DNA from: Engraulis encrasicolus
Lineage: Eukaryota; Chordata; Actinopteri; Clupeiformes; Engraulidae
NCBI RefSeq assembly: GCF_034702125.1
Contig: NC_085867.1
Location: 49,365,898 to 49,429,897 of the forward strand
DNA: 64,000 bases
Reading direction: 5' to 3'
A model generated the notes under the pieces. That model ran no database searches. It was not told the origin of the DNA and saw only the letters and a program-made list of their open reading frames with translations. The first letter of the stretch is position 1; each line of letters begins with the position of its first letter. The translations under genes were made by a program, and so were the position numbers. This document shows positions 11,208 to 23,604 of this stretch, piece after piece.

Positions 11208-12904
11208 CGTCTTTTCTTTACAGATTGCCCCTTTGGCTGACTGATTATATGGGCGTTCTTATTTCAGTAGTTTAGTTAGTTCAGCTATCTCGCTCCGTGC
11301 ATATGTTTTAATTACACTTCAGTCGCATTAAGTAAATGCTTTTTTGCAAAGCAATTTTAATTTTAAAATAGATTGCTGCAATTCTAGTGCAAGAGAGACG
11401 GTGCACTGCTCTACATGCAAAGCTAGGATGGACACGCAGGAATCCCTGTAATTTGCTTACTGTCTAAAAACTTTTAATACGTTTCTGGCATGTTTAAGCC
11501 CACATAAAAGTAGCCTGCAACCAAATGGCTACACATTCTGACAGAACAATGGACGGAAATCCCAAACTTGATGTTGATTTCCCCCCATTAACAAACTGCT
11601 GTTAAAGTAGGCAGACACCACGCTATTCTGCATGACTGTTTGGTTAACTTTGCCTGAAAGCTAGCCGATATCAAATGAAATGACAGCTTACCTCCGTTTT
11701 GTAAAAGGCATTGTATCTAGCCTACTAACTTTGCACATTGAACATGAAGGCATGGAGGACAGGCTTGAAGTAGTGACAACTCGAAGCGGAGTAGTTCTAG
11801 CTGTGAGAAAGAGCAAGCGCTCCGTCCGGACCGCTCAACTGTTGCAAAGTTGCAACGTTGCTACAAACTCAAATTGTGGTGTCTCGCAGCGCATGTGCAG
11901 AATGCAGATGCATAATAACTGAAATAATGCGGGAGTCCCTTAATCTTATTTTATGTTGCTATCATTATAAAACTTTCATACAAATATGATATTTCAAGAA
12001 GAGGTGAAAATATATGAACTGTGAATACACTGAGGATGGGGCAGCAGGAGCGCAGCTCCGTTTGGCTGTCCCTCCGAGGTGAGGAGGCGGAGCTGCGCTC
12101 CGGAGGGCTCCGCCCCAATTTAAACCCTGGTGGAAAGTACAGGTTAATAGAAGCATTCAGAGTCGACGTGGTCGTGAATGCATGCGCATCGTCGACTCAA
12201 ACACACCAGAGATATTGGAAGGATATTACGAGAGACTCCACTTTTCTGGGTGGTACTGCACTCTAGGGGGAGTGCAGACTCCATTCAGAAAGAACGGAAA
12301 GAAGGCTACTAGGAGAACTGCAGGCATGGGTAAAAACGGGAGTGGTGATTCTACATATAATACTGGGTGACAGTGCAGACACTAAAGAGAGAAAAAGTGC
12401 CGTTCTGAAGCGTGTACGTAAATAAAAAATAGAGATTCCGAAAAGTACACTTGTTATGCTATTTTGAGAGGGAAGAGGCTGTTCCAGAAGCATAGGAGAT
12501 GTTTGATGTTACAAGACATTAAACTACTGACTGGACTGATGACATCGCCAGGAATACCCGTGTCCGTGGTGCCCACTGCATATCTGAGGTTAGCGCAAGC
12601 ATTCGTTATCTTATTTCGGGAAAAAAATCCTGTCGTGTCTCTGTACAAGTGAACGGAGCATGGATGGTTTTGAGCCTGCGGTGCGCAGGCAGCCAAATTA
12701 CGTCATACCTGTTTACAAACTCTAAAGGGGTCTATAAGGAAGGCTAATTCGATGCCCGGATTAACCACGGCAAAAACCCTGTTAGCATCGGCTAACTAGC
12801 GTTTCACTTCGGATTGAAGCGGACCTATGAGGGTGAGGTATGTGGCAAAAGTTATCGCTCGGCATCACTAATTAACACTACGTAACCCATTTCACACCAG
12901 ATTG
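11208..12904. other. Non-coding interval before the satellite array
   Basis: No supportable gene. It contains the GC-rich hairpin at 12,036-12,114. The phrase CAGATTGCCCCTTT occurs at about 11,221 and again at about 12,899, right at the left border of the satellite. Confidence 0.55.
12036..12114. repeat. GC-rich inverted repeat
   Basis: GGAGCGCAGCTCCG pairs perfectly with CGGAGCTGCGCTCC across a loop of about 27 bases; weaker complementarity extends to GGGGC/GCCCC. Probably a small MITE or its fused ends. Confidence 0.65.
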
Positions 12905-14387
12905 CCCCTTTAAAAATCTGAAAATGGTGGACAGGTCGAACATAGAGGAAATACAATTTGAGACTAAGAATAGTAGGCAACAGGGCATTTCACAACTTCA
13001 GCTTTGGCCGCGTCTTGGAGTGGCAGCTCAAAGAAAAGCGAAGAAAATCCCTGTAACCAACCACAAAAGAGATACACGCATGGCCATGTACAACAAAATC
13101 AAGAACACGAAAAATGGTGGACGGGTCAAACCAGAGGAAACACAATTTAAGACTAAGACCAGTAGGCCACAGGGCATTTCGAGACTTCAGCTTTAGTCGC
13201 GTCTTGGAGTGCCAGCTTAAAGAAAAGCGAAGAAAATCACTGTAACCAACCACAAAATAGGAACATACACACATGGTCACGTACAACAAAATTAAGAATA
13301 CGAAAAATGGTGGACGGGTCGAAACAGAAGAAAGACAATTAAAGACTAAGACCAGTAGGCCACAGGGCATTTCACAACTTCAGCTTTGGCCGCGTCTTGG
13401 AGTGCCAGCTCAAAGAGAAGCGAAGAAAATCCCTGTAACCAACCACAATAAAGGAACATACACGCATGGTCATGTACAACAAAATTAAGAATACGAAAAA
13501 TGGTGGACGGGTCGAAACAGAGGAAAGACAATTAAAGACTAAGACCAGTAGGCCACAGGGCATTTCACGACTTCAGCTTTAGCTACGTGTGTGAGTGCCA
13601 GCTTAAAGAGAAGCGGAAAAAAATCCCTGTAACCTGCCACAAAAGAGTAACATACACACATGGCCATGTACAACAAAATTAAGAACACGAAAAATGGTGG
13701 ACGGGTCGAACATAGAGGAAAGACATTTTAAGACTAAAACCAGTAGGCCACAGGGCATTTCAAACTTCAACTTTAGCCGCGTCTTGGAGTGCCAGCTTAA
13801 AGAGAAGCGAAGAAAATCCTTGTGACCTGTAACAAAAGAGGAACATACAGCCATGGCCATGTACAACAAAATTAAGAATACGAAAAACGGTGGACGGGTC
13901 GAACCAGAGGAAAGACAATTTAAGACTAAGACCAGTAGGCCACAGGGCATTTCACGACTTCAGTTTTAGTCACGTCTTGGAGTGCCAGCTTAAAGAAAAG
14001 CGAAGAAAATCACTGTAACCAACCACAAAAGAGGAACATACAGCCATGGCCATGTACAACAAAATTAAGAATACGAAAAACGGTGGACGGGTCGAACCAG
14101 AGGAAAGACAATTTAAGACTAAGACCAGTAGGCCACAGGGAATTTCACGACTTCAGCTTTAGCTACGTGTGTGAGTGCCAGCTTAAAGAGAAGCGGAAAA
14201 AAATCCCTGTAACCTCTAACCAGCCACAAAAGAGCAACATACACACATGGCCATGTACAACAAAATTAAGAATCTGAAAAATGGTGGACGGGTCGAACCA
14301 GAGGAAAGACAATTAAAGAATAAGACCAGTAGGCCACAGGGCATTGCATGACTTCAGCTTTAGCCGCGTCTTGGAGTGCCAGCTTAA
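12905..14387 (+). repeat. Satellite array, block 1, about 7.6 monomers
   Basis: Head-to-tail monomers of about 191-194 bp. Landmarks in order: ATGGCCATGTACAACAAAAT, AATGGTGGACGGGTCGAA, AAGACTAAGACCAGTAGGCC, ACAGGGCATTTCACGACTTC, GTGAGTGCCAGCTTAAAGAG. The block ends inside AGCTTAA, where the Kolobok-type element inserted. Short frames on both strands of each monomer are by-products of a repeat with few stops. Confidence 0.95.
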
Positions 14388-14439
14388 AGTGTTTAAGAAA
14401 CGAAAACAAACGGTCATTCCCATTAAAGACTTGTTTTTT

Positions 14440-14592
14440 CTGATAGCATCGATGAGACTTTGAACCCAATCATCCCGGAGGAACTTGTGAAAATGGCAAC
14501 TCAAAGTGTGAATTCTGTGAAATTTGGTGTGACTAATGAGCTGGGCTGTGACATCAAAGAGGGGAGTCCCTGGTTTGCTAGTATGGTGATCT
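14440..14592 (+). other. Possible captured exon inside the Kolobok-type element
   Basis: TTGTTTTTTCTGATAG looks like a splice acceptor, followed by an open stretch reading DETLNPIIPEELVKMATQ and later ELGCDIKEGSPWF, up to a possible donor ATG/GTGATC near 14,578. The minus strand is also open here, so this may be chance. I cannot assign a family. Confidence 0.3.
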
Positions 14593-15414
14593 GAGAAAAC
14601 AACACACATTTGATGGACCCACATCTTATAAAGGAACCAAAATTCTGATACAAACATCAGCGTGTCGAAAAACCACACATCCAACCTCATGAGAAAAAAA
14701 AAACAGCAGCACAAATCTATTTCAGAGGCACTGATACATCTGCAGAAAGTGACGATTGTTGACATAGCCTGACAGTTCGTTTTGTTTATGGTTACGGTTG
14801 CTAAGGGCGCTTTGCCATGACCCAAAGATGACATGGCGTGTGTGTTTGTTGACAAATGGGGGGCATTTTGATTCAATTGTGCGATATAGTGTGATTGAAA
14901 TGCATGTAGGCTACATGCAAAAATATCATCAACTAGAGAAAAAACGGAGGTATTAGGCTGTTGGAAAAATACCCTAGATAGCCTGAGTCCTCAGCATATT
15001 TTTAGCGTTTATCATTATTATTATTTTTTGTGCTCAAAGTCACAGGCGTCGCGTGTCCCTCAGCCTGACTCTGAGGACGAGGTGTGTCCAAACATCAGCC
15101 ACACGTGCACCACAATACTAAAAACAAACAATCAACGCTTCTAAGTAGGCCTACACTATGTGCATCTCCGTTTATTCGCTAAGCAGTAGCCCAGTCTGTG
15201 AGTTGGCTGTCCTCGACCGAGAGCACCACGCTGATGCGCGGATATCCTCCCAAAACCAATTTATTGACCAGTTGAATGGCAATCAACAAAAAGTGCATAT
15301 CCTGAAAGCATTTGCATCGTTTGGCATGTAATGTGCATTACCCTTTCCTGAAAACATACAAAGCAGATGGACAAGGTAAAACGAGTAGCCTAAAGCAAAG
15401 CAGTGCACTCACCT

Positions 15415-16113
15415 GTCTTTGTGCCTGAGCAGTTACAGGGGCGGTTTCAGTCTGCACGCCAGTGATGTCAATTGTTGGAACTGTTTGAGGCAATAGCATT
15501 CCCTTCAGTCCAACCATGCCCACGATCTCCACATTTGTGGTGAAGCTTGCTTCAAAACCACACATTGGATCCACAGAGCCCTAGCTTGTTTTAGCCTTCT
15601 CCTTGTCGGCCACAGTTCCATCATTCTTCACAGAAGGGAACTTGTGCAAAGATATTCCTTCTGTCAAGTAGCCATTTTTGCAGCTGGCACCGTTTGGCCC
15701 TCCAGCAACACACTGGTTGACACTGCGCTTTGTTTTGGTACTAGCCGCCAGAGCCATCTAATATCAGAGTTGCGCCACTCCCATAGACCTCTATGGACCA
15801 ATCTTTCCACAGCAATGGCGGCTCTCATGGAGCCTCACGGAGCGTTAACATGGAAATCCCCATTGACTTTAGTTCTATTAGAAGTTACTTAGTTCCAGGA
15901 GGTGGCAGTAGAACACAGAAAATGTGGTAAAGGTAATGTAATTTGTTTGTACTTAATCTGTGTTTGGTATGTGATGGTTCTGTGTTAGTTTCCAACGAAC
16001 AGAAGTTTACTGTTAAGAAACATTTTAATCTACGCGAATCACATCACCAACCGACTTCCTGGTCCCCGGTTTGCGCAACTCTGTTATTAGATGGCTCTGC
16101 TAGCCGCCATTGA
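15415..16113 (-). pseudogene. Degenerate THAP-domain transposase exon of the Kolobok-type element
   Basis: Read on the minus strand from about 16,113, ATGGCGGCTAG opens a frame that the hAT MITE (15,749-16,099) interrupts at its third or fourth codon. Past the MITE the frame gives QCVAGGPNG, ISLHKFPSVKND, then a TAG stop near 15,586, and in the same frame FEASFTTN and PQTVPTID. These match the start (Cys pair, LHKFP) and end (F-E-A-S-F, VPTI) of a THAP zinc finger. The middle, with the conserved Trp and the C-x-x-H pair, is missing. The exon ends at a strong donor, CAG/GTGAGT, near 15,414. Inactive: a MITE insertion, an in-frame stop and a deleted zinc ligand region. Confidence 0.72.
15749..16099. 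mobile_element. hAT MITE, 351 bp, inside the THAP gene
   Basis: It starts CAGAGCCATCTAATATCAGA and the other end is its complement with one mismatch (27-bp inverted repeats). The perfect 8-bp target duplication is CTAGCCGC at 15,741-15,748 and 16,100-16,107. CAG/CTG ends with an 8-bp duplication mark the hAT superfamily. Confidence 0.93.
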
Positions 16114-16350
16114 TCTGAACAAGGTGGAATGAGGTGAACTCACCCCTTCTATGTCACGCATATCATTTGCATAAAATTTGCATGTCACCAAAAAAAGTAA
16201 ACATAACACTTTTTGGGAACGTTTTAACATGACTTTTAGGACAAAATAGCACCCAGACAATATACCATTTTATTCACAAGGCTTAGAACTTTCAGAATCT
16301 GTCCTGGAAATGGTCAAATTCCTTTACTTTGTTTTCGTTTCATAAACACT

Positions 16351-18690
16351 TTAAAGAGAAGCGAAAAAAATCCCTGTAACCTGTAAAAAAGAGGAACAGA
16401 CACTCATGGCCATGTACAACAAAATTAAGAATACGAAAAATGGTGGACAGGTCGAACCAGAGGAAAGACAATTAAAGACTAAGACCAGTAGGCAACAGGG
16501 CATTTCACGACTTCAGCTTTAGCTACGTGTGTGAGTGCCAGCTTAAAGAAAAGCGAAGAAAAACCATGTAGCCAGCCACAAAAGAGGAACATACACACAT
16601 AGTCATGTTAGGGACCCCCTCGGAAAAGAGATGGAACATCTCAAGGGGCTATCCCTTAATAAAATAATTGAATTGAATTGAATGTACAACAAAATTAAGA
16701 ATACGAAAAATGGTGGACGGGTGGAACCAGAGGAAAGACAATTTAAAACTAAGACCAGTAGGCCACAGGGCATTTCATAACTTCAACTTTAGCCGCGTCT
16801 TGGAGTGCCAGCTTAAAGAGAAGCGAAAAAAATCCCTGTAACCTGTAAAAAAGAGGAACAGACACTCATGGCCATGTACAACAAAATTAAGAATCTGAAA
16901 AATGGTGGACGGGTCGAACCAGAGGAAAGACAATTAAAGAATAAGACCAGTAGGCCACAGGGCATTGCATGACTTCAGCTTTAGCTATATCTGTGAGTGC
17001 CAGCTTAAAGAGAAGCGAAGAAAATCCCTGTAGCCAGCCACAAAAGAGGAACATACATGGTCATGTACAACAAAATTAAGAATACGAAAAATGGTGGACG
17101 GGTCGAAACAGAGGAAAGACAATTAAAGACTAAGACCAGTAGGCCACAGGGCATTTCACGACTTCAGCTTTAGCTACGTGTGTGAGTGCCAGCTTAAAGA
17201 GAAGCGGAAAAAAAATCCCTGTAACCTGCCACAAAAGAGTAACATACACCCATGGCCATGTACAACAAAATTAAGAACACGAAAAATGGTGGACGGGTCG
17301 AACATAGAGGAAAGACATTTTAAGACTAAGACCAGTAGGCCACAGGGCGTTTCACAACTTCAACTTTAGCCGCGTCTTGTAGTGCCAGCTTAAAGAGAAG
17401 CGAAGAAAATCCCTGTAACCAACCACAAAAGAGGAACATACACACATGGCCATGTACAACAAATTTAAGAATCTGAAAAATGGTGGACGGGTCGAACCAG
17501 GGGAAAGATCATTTAAGACTAAGACCAGTAGGCCACAGGGCATTTCACGACTTCAGCTTTAGCTACGTGTGTGAGTGCCAGCTTAAAGAGAAGCGAAAAA
17601 AAATCCCTGTAACCTCTAACCAGCCACAAAAGAGGAACATAAACACATGGCCATGTACAACAAAATTGAGAATCTGAAAAATGGTGGACCGGTCGAACCA
17701 GGGGAAAGATCATTTAAGACTAAGACCAGTAGGCCACAGGGCATTTCACGACTTCAGCTTTAGCTACGTATGTGAGTGCCAGCTTAAAGAGAAGCGGAAA
17801 AAAATCCCTGCAACCTGCCACAAAAGAGTAACATACGCACATGGTCATGTACAACAAAATTAAGTATACGAAAAATGGTGGACGGGTCGAACCAGAGGAA
17901 AGACAATGTAAAACTAAGACCAGTAGGCCACAGGGCATTTCACGACTTCAGCTTTAGCTACGTGTGTGAGTGCCAGCTTAAAGAGAAGCGAAAAAAAATC
18001 CCTGTAACCTGTAACAAAAGAGGAACAGACACCCATGACCATGTACAACAAAATTAAGAATACGAAAAATGGTGGACAGGTCGAACCAGAGGAAAGACAA
18101 TTAAAGACTAAGACCAGTAGGCCAGAGGGCATTTCACGACTTCAGCTTTAGCTATGTGTGTGAGTGCCAGCTTAAAGAGAAGCGAAGAAAATCCCTGTAG
18201 CCAGCCACAAAAGAGGAACATACATGGTCATGTACAACAAAATTAAGAATACGAAAAATGGTGGACGGGTCGAAACAGAGGAAAGACAATTAAAGACTAA
18301 GACCAGTAGGCCACAGGGCATTTCACGACTTCAGCTTTAGCTACGTGTGTGAGTGCCAGCTTAAAGAGAAGCGGAAAAAAATCCCTGTACCCTGCCACAA
18401 AAGAGTAACATACACCCATGGCCATGTACAACAAAATTAAGAACACGAAAAATGGTGGACGGGTCGAACATAGAGGAAAGAGCTTTTAAGACTAAGACCA
18501 GTAGGCCACAGGGCGTTTCACAACTTCAACTTTAGCTACGTGTGTGAGTGCCATCTTAAAGAGAAGCGAAAAAAAAAATCCCTGTAACCAACCACAAAAG
18601 AGGAACATACAGACATGGCCATGTACATCAAAATAGAGAATCTGAAAAATGGTGGACGGGTCGAACCAGCGGAAAGATCATTTAAGACTA
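16351..18690 (+). repeat. Satellite array, block 2, about 12 monomers
   Basis: Same monomer, resuming at TTAAAGAGAAGCG after the Kolobok-type element and running to TTTAAGACTA, where MITE copy 1 is inserted. Two monomer variants alternate: AATACGAAAAATGG and AATCTGAAAAATGG; the second usually carries GGGGAAAGATCATTTAAG. Confidence 0.95.
16613..16682 (+). mobile_element. Short LINE 3' tail inserted in a satellite monomer
   Basis: About 62 bp between TAGTCATG and ATGTACAAC, ending in CCCTTAATAAAATAATTG and then TTGAA repeats. This is the severely 5'-truncated 3' end of a non-LTR retrotransposon, flanked by a short ATG repeat. Confidence 0.65.
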
Positions 18691-20010
18691 AAGCCGGGCA
18701 TACACTGTGCGATATTTTCGCTCGTGGGTATTAAGCTCCTGCTCACACTGCACGATGGAATTTCGCTATTTAAAAGTTCACATCTCACGACTCACGCCCT
18801 CACACTATACGAGCCGACAGTCGGATGCGAGCCAAATGCTTCCACTGCACGACGCGACAGGCATGTTTCCCCGGTATGCAGAGGAGGGAACATGCGCACC
18901 TGAGGTGGAGATGAGGTCGCGCTCAACAGCAAATCGCACGGCCCTATATTTGTGCATGTGAAGTGTCAAATCGGGTCGTAGCACTGCTTTAACTGTGCGA
19001 TTTACGCACGAGCCACGACCTGGATATCAAACAGTTTTGATTTTCTTGCGACCCCGCGATTGCACTATCGTGAGGCGAAATCGCTTGTCGTTACCCCATG
19101 TACACTGCACGATGCGAGACTCACAATTGACCTGCGATTGAGCAAGAAATCGGCCCGACTCCCAAAAAGTTGCGCAAATGGCAAATCGGGGTAAAATCGG
19201 GGCAAAAGTCGCACAGTGTAAGCCCAGCTTTAGACCAGTAGGCAACAGGGCTTTTCACGACTTCAGCTTTAGCTACGTGTGTGAGTGCCAGCTTAAAGAG
19301 AAGAGAAGGAAGTCCCTGTAGCCAGCCACAAAAGAGGAACATACACACATAGTCATGTACACAACAAAATTAAGAATACAAAAATGGTGGACGGGTCGAA
19401 ACAGACGAAAGACAATTTAAGACTAAGACCAGTAGGCCACAGGGCATTTCACGACTTCAGCTTTAGCTAAGTGTGTGAGTGCCAGCTTAAAGAGAAGCGA
19501 AAAAAAATCCCTGTAACCTGTAACAAAAGAGGAACAGACACCCATGACCATGTACAACAAAATTAAGAATACGAAAAATGGTGGACGGGTGGAACCAGAG
19601 GAAAGACAATTTAAAACTAAGACCAGTAGGCCACAGGGCATTTCATAACTTCAACTTTAGCCGCGTCGAAGTGCCAGCTTAAAGAGAAGCGAAAAAAATC
19701 CCTGTAACCTGTAACAAAAGAAGAACAGACACCCATGGCCATGTACAACAAAATTAAGAATACGAAAAATGGTGGACGGGTCGAACCAGAGGAAAGACAA
19801 TGAAAGACTAAGACCAGTAGGCCACAGGGCATTTCATGACTTCAGCTTTAGCTAGGTGTGTGAGTGCCAGCTTAAAGAGAAGCGAAGAAAATCCCTGTAA
19901 CCTGTAACAAAAGAAGAACAGACACCCATGGCCATGTACAACAAAATTAAGAATACGAAAAATGGTGGACGGGTCGAACCAGAGGAAAGACAATGAAAGA
20001 CTAAGACCAG
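17690..20010 (+). repeat. Higher-order duplication unit A within the satellite
   Basis: This block, including MITE copy 1, matches 20,163-22,430 with a constant offset of about 2,473-2,480 bp before the MITE and about 2,420 bp after it. The change of offset comes from two deletions in the second MITE. Confidence 0.85.
18691..19230. mobile_element. MITE family M1, copy 1 (540 bp)
   Basis: The ends AAGCCGGGCATACACTGTGC and GCACAGTGTAAGCCCAGCTT are inverted repeats flanked by TA. It is inserted in the satellite word TTTAAGACTA. No transposase. The TA duplication suggests a Tc1/mariner-related source, but that is inference. Confidence 0.85.
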
Positions 20011-21170
20011 TAGGCCACAGGGCATTTCATGACTTCAGCTTTAGCTAGGTGTGTGAGTGCCAGCTTAAAGAGAAGCGAAGAAAATCCCTGTAACCAACCA
20101 GAAAAGAGGAACATACACACATGGCCATGTACAACAAAATTAAGAATCTGAAAAATGGTGGAGGGTCGAACCAGGGGAAAGATCATTTAAGACTAAGACC
20201 AGTAGGCCACAGGGCATTTCACGACTTCAGCTTTAGCTACGTGTGTGAGTGCCAGCTTAAAGAGAAGCGGAAAAAAATCCCTGTAACCTGCCACAAAAGA
20301 GTAACATACACCCATGGTCATGTACAACAAAATTAAGTATACGAAAAATGGTGGACGGGTCGAACCAGAGGAAAGACAATTTAAAACTAAGACCAGTAGG
20401 CCACAGGGCATTTCACGACTTCAGCTTTAGCTACGTGTGTGAGTGCCAGCTTAAAGAGAAGCGAAAAAAAATCCCTGTAACCTGTAACAAAAGAGGAACA
20501 GACACCCATGGCCATGTACAACAAAATTAAGAATACGAAAAATGGTGGACAGGTCGAACCAGAGGAAAGACAATTAAAGACTAAGACCAGTAGGCCAGAG
20601 GGCATTTCACGACTTCAGCTTTAGCTATGTGTGTGAGTGCCAGCTTAAAGAGAAGCGAAGAAAATCCCTGTAGCCAGCCACAAAAGAGGAACATACATGG
20701 TCATGTACAACAAAATTAAGAATGAGAAAAATGGTGGACGGGTCGAAACAGAGGAAAGACAATTAAAGACTAAGACCAGTAGGCCACAGGGCATTTCACG
20801 ACTTCAGCTTTAGCTACGTGTGTGAGTGCCAGCTTAAAGAGAAGTGGAAAAAAATCCCTGTACCCTGCCACAAAAGAGTAACATACACCCATGGCCATGT
20901 ACAACAAAATTAAGAACACGAAAAATGGTGGACGGGTCGAACATAGAGGAAAGAGCTTTTAAGACTAAGACCAGTAGGCCACAGGGAATTTCACGACTTC
21001 AGCTTTAGCTACGTGTGTGAGTGCCATCTTAAAGAGAAGCGAAAAAAAAAATCCCTGTAACCTCTAACCAGCCACAAAAGAGGAACATACAGACATGGCC
21101 ATGTACATCAAAATAGAGAATCTGAAAAATGGTGGACGGGTCGAACCAGCGGAAAGATCATTTAAGACTA
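19231..21170 (+). repeat. Satellite array, block 3, about 10 monomers
   Basis: Continues from TAGACCAGTAGGCAACAGGG to the next MITE. It spans the junction between duplication units A and B near 20,010-20,163. Confidence 0.95.
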
Positions 21171-22430
21171 AAGCCGGGCATACACTGTGCGATATTTTCG
21201 CTCGTGGGTATTAAGCTCCTGCTCACACTGCACGATGGAATTTCGCTATTTAAAAGTTCACATCTCACGACTCACGCCCTCACACTATACGAGCCGACAG
21301 TCGGAAGCGAGCCAAATGCTTCCACTGCGCGATGGTATGCAGAGGAGGGAACATGCGCACCTGAGGTGGAGATGAGGTCGCGCTCAACAGCAAATCGCGT
21401 CGTAGCACTGCTTTAACTGTGCGATTTACGCACGAGCCACGACCTGGATATCAAACAGTTTTGATTTTCTTGCGACCCCGCGATTGCACTATCGTGAGGC
21501 GAAATCGCTTGTCGTTACCCCATGTACACTGCACGATGCGAGACTCACGATTGACCTGTGATTGAGCAAGAAATCGGCCCGACTCCCAGAAAGTCGCGCA
21601 AGTGCCAAATCGGGTGAAAATCGGGTCAAAAGACAGTGTAAGCCCAGCTTTAGACCAGTAGGCAACAGGGCATTTCACGACTTCAGCTTTAGCTACGTGT
21701 GTGAGTGCCAGCTTAAAGAGAAGAGAAGGAAGTCCCTGTAGCCAGCCACAAAAGAGGAACATACACACATGGCCATGTACAACAAAATTAAGTATACGAA
21801 AAATGGTGGACGGTTCGAAACAGAGGAAAGACAATTTAAGACTAAGACCAGTAGGCCACAGGGCATTTCACGACTTCAGCTTTAGCTACGTGTGTGAGTG
21901 CCAGCTTAAAGAGAAGCGAAAAAAAAATCCCTGTAACCTGTAACAAAAGAGGAACAGACACCCATGACCATGTACAACAAAATTAAGAATACAAAAAATG
22001 GTGAACGGGTCGAACCAGAGGAAAGACAATTTAAAACTAAGACCAGTAGGCCACAGGGCATTTCATAACTTCAACTTTAGCCGCGTCGAAGTGCCAGCTT
22101 AAAGAGAAGCGAAAAAAATCCCTGTAACCTGTAACAAAAGAAGAACAGACACCCATGGCCATGTACAACAAAATTAAGAATACGAAAAATGGTGGACGGG
22201 TCGAACCAGAGGAAAGACAATGAAAGACTAAGACCAGTAGGCCACAGGGCATTTCATGACTTCAGCTTTAGCTAGGTGTGTGAGTGCCAGCTTAAAGAGA
22301 AGCGAAGAAAATCCCTGTAACCTGTAACAAAAGAAGAACAGACACCCATGGCCATGTACAACAAAATTAAGAATACGAAAAATGGTGGACGGGTCGAACC
22401 AGAGGAAAGACAATGAAAGACTAAGACCAG
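20163..22430 (+). repeat. Higher-order duplication unit B within the satellite
   Basis: Second copy of the block at 17,690-20,010, carrying MITE copy 2 at the same place. Single-base differences and two deletions in the MITE distinguish it from unit A. Confidence 0.85.
21171..21650. mobile_element. MITE family M1, copy 2 (480 bp, two deletions)
   Basis: Same termini and flanks as copy 1 because it was copied with duplication unit B. It lacks a stretch around GACAGGCATGTTTCC and another around GGCCCTATATTTGTGC that copy 1 keeps; both losses are bounded by short repeated words. Confidence 0.87.
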
Positions 22431-23604
22431 TAGGCAACAGGGCATTTCACGACTTCAGCTTTAGCTACGTATGTGAGTGCCAGCTTAAAGAGATGCGAGA
22501 AAAAAAATCCCTGTAACCTCTAACCAGCCACAAAAGAGGAACATACACACATGGCCATGTACAACAAATTTAAGAATCTGAAAAATGGTGGACGGGTCGA
22601 ACCAGGGGAAAGATCATTTAAGACTAAGACCAGTAGGCAACAGGGCATTTCACGACTTCAGCTTTAGCTACGTGTGTGAGTGCCAGCTTAAAGAGAAGCG
22701 AAAAAAAATCCCTGTAACCTGTAACAAAAGAGGAACAGACACCCATGGCCATGTACAACAAGATTTAGAATACGAAAAATGGTGGACGGTTCGAACCAGA
22801 GGAAAGACAATTTAAAACTAAGACCACTGTAGGCCACAGGGCATTTCACAACTTCAACTTTAGCCGCGTCTTGGAGTGCCAGCTTAAAGAGAAGCGACAA
22901 AAATCCCTGTAACCTGTAACAAAAGAGGAACAGACACCCATGGCCATGTACAACAAAATTAAGAATACGAAAAATGGTGGACGGGTCGAACCAGAGGAAA
23001 GACAATTAAAGACTAAGACCAGTAGGCCACAGGGAATTTCACGACTTCAGCTTTAGCTACGTGTGTGAGTGCCATCTTAAAGAGAAGCGAAGGCAATCCC
23101 TGTAGCCAGCCACAAAAGAGGAACATACACACATGGTCATGTACAACAAAATTAAGAATACGAAAAATGGTGGACGGTTCGAAACAGAGGAAAGACAATT
23201 TAAGACTAAGACCAGTAGGCCACAGGGCATTTCACGACTTCAGCTTTAGCTAAGTGTGTGAGTGCCAGCTTAAAGAGAAGCGAAAAAAAATCCCTGTAAC
23301 CTGTAACAAAAGAGGAACAGACACCCATGGCCATGTACAACAAAATTAAGAATACGAAAAATGGTGGACGGTTCGAAACAGAGGAAAGACAATTTAAGAC
23401 TAAGACCAGTAGGCCACAGGGCATTTCATAACTTCAACTTTAGCCGCGTCTTGGAGTGCCAGCTTAAAGAGAAGCGAAAAAAATCCCTGTAACCTGTAAA
23501 AAAGAGGAACAGACAGGAACAGACACCCATGGCCATGTACAACAAGATTTAGAATACGAAAAATGGTGGACGGTTCGAACCAGAGGAAAGACAATTTAAA
23601 ACTA
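21651..23604 (+). repeat. Satellite array, block 4, about 10 monomers
   Basis: Continues to MITE copy 3. A small internal duplication of GGAACAGACA occurs near 23,506-23,527. Confidence 0.95.

Larger units (their letters stand above)
14388..16350 (-). mobile_element. Kolobok-type TTAA element in the satellite, 1,963 bp
   Basis: The flanks are TTAA at 14,384-14,387 and 16,351-16,354; removing the element restores the satellite word AGCTTAAAGAGAAGCG. The inverted ends are AGTGTTTAAGAAACGAAAAC on the left and the complement of AGTGTTTATGAAACG on the right. It carries a degenerate THAP-domain gene on the minus strand. A TTAA duplication with a THAP-type transposase is what the Kolobok superfamily shows; piggyBac also uses TTAA but lacks THAP. 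Confidence 0.85.
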
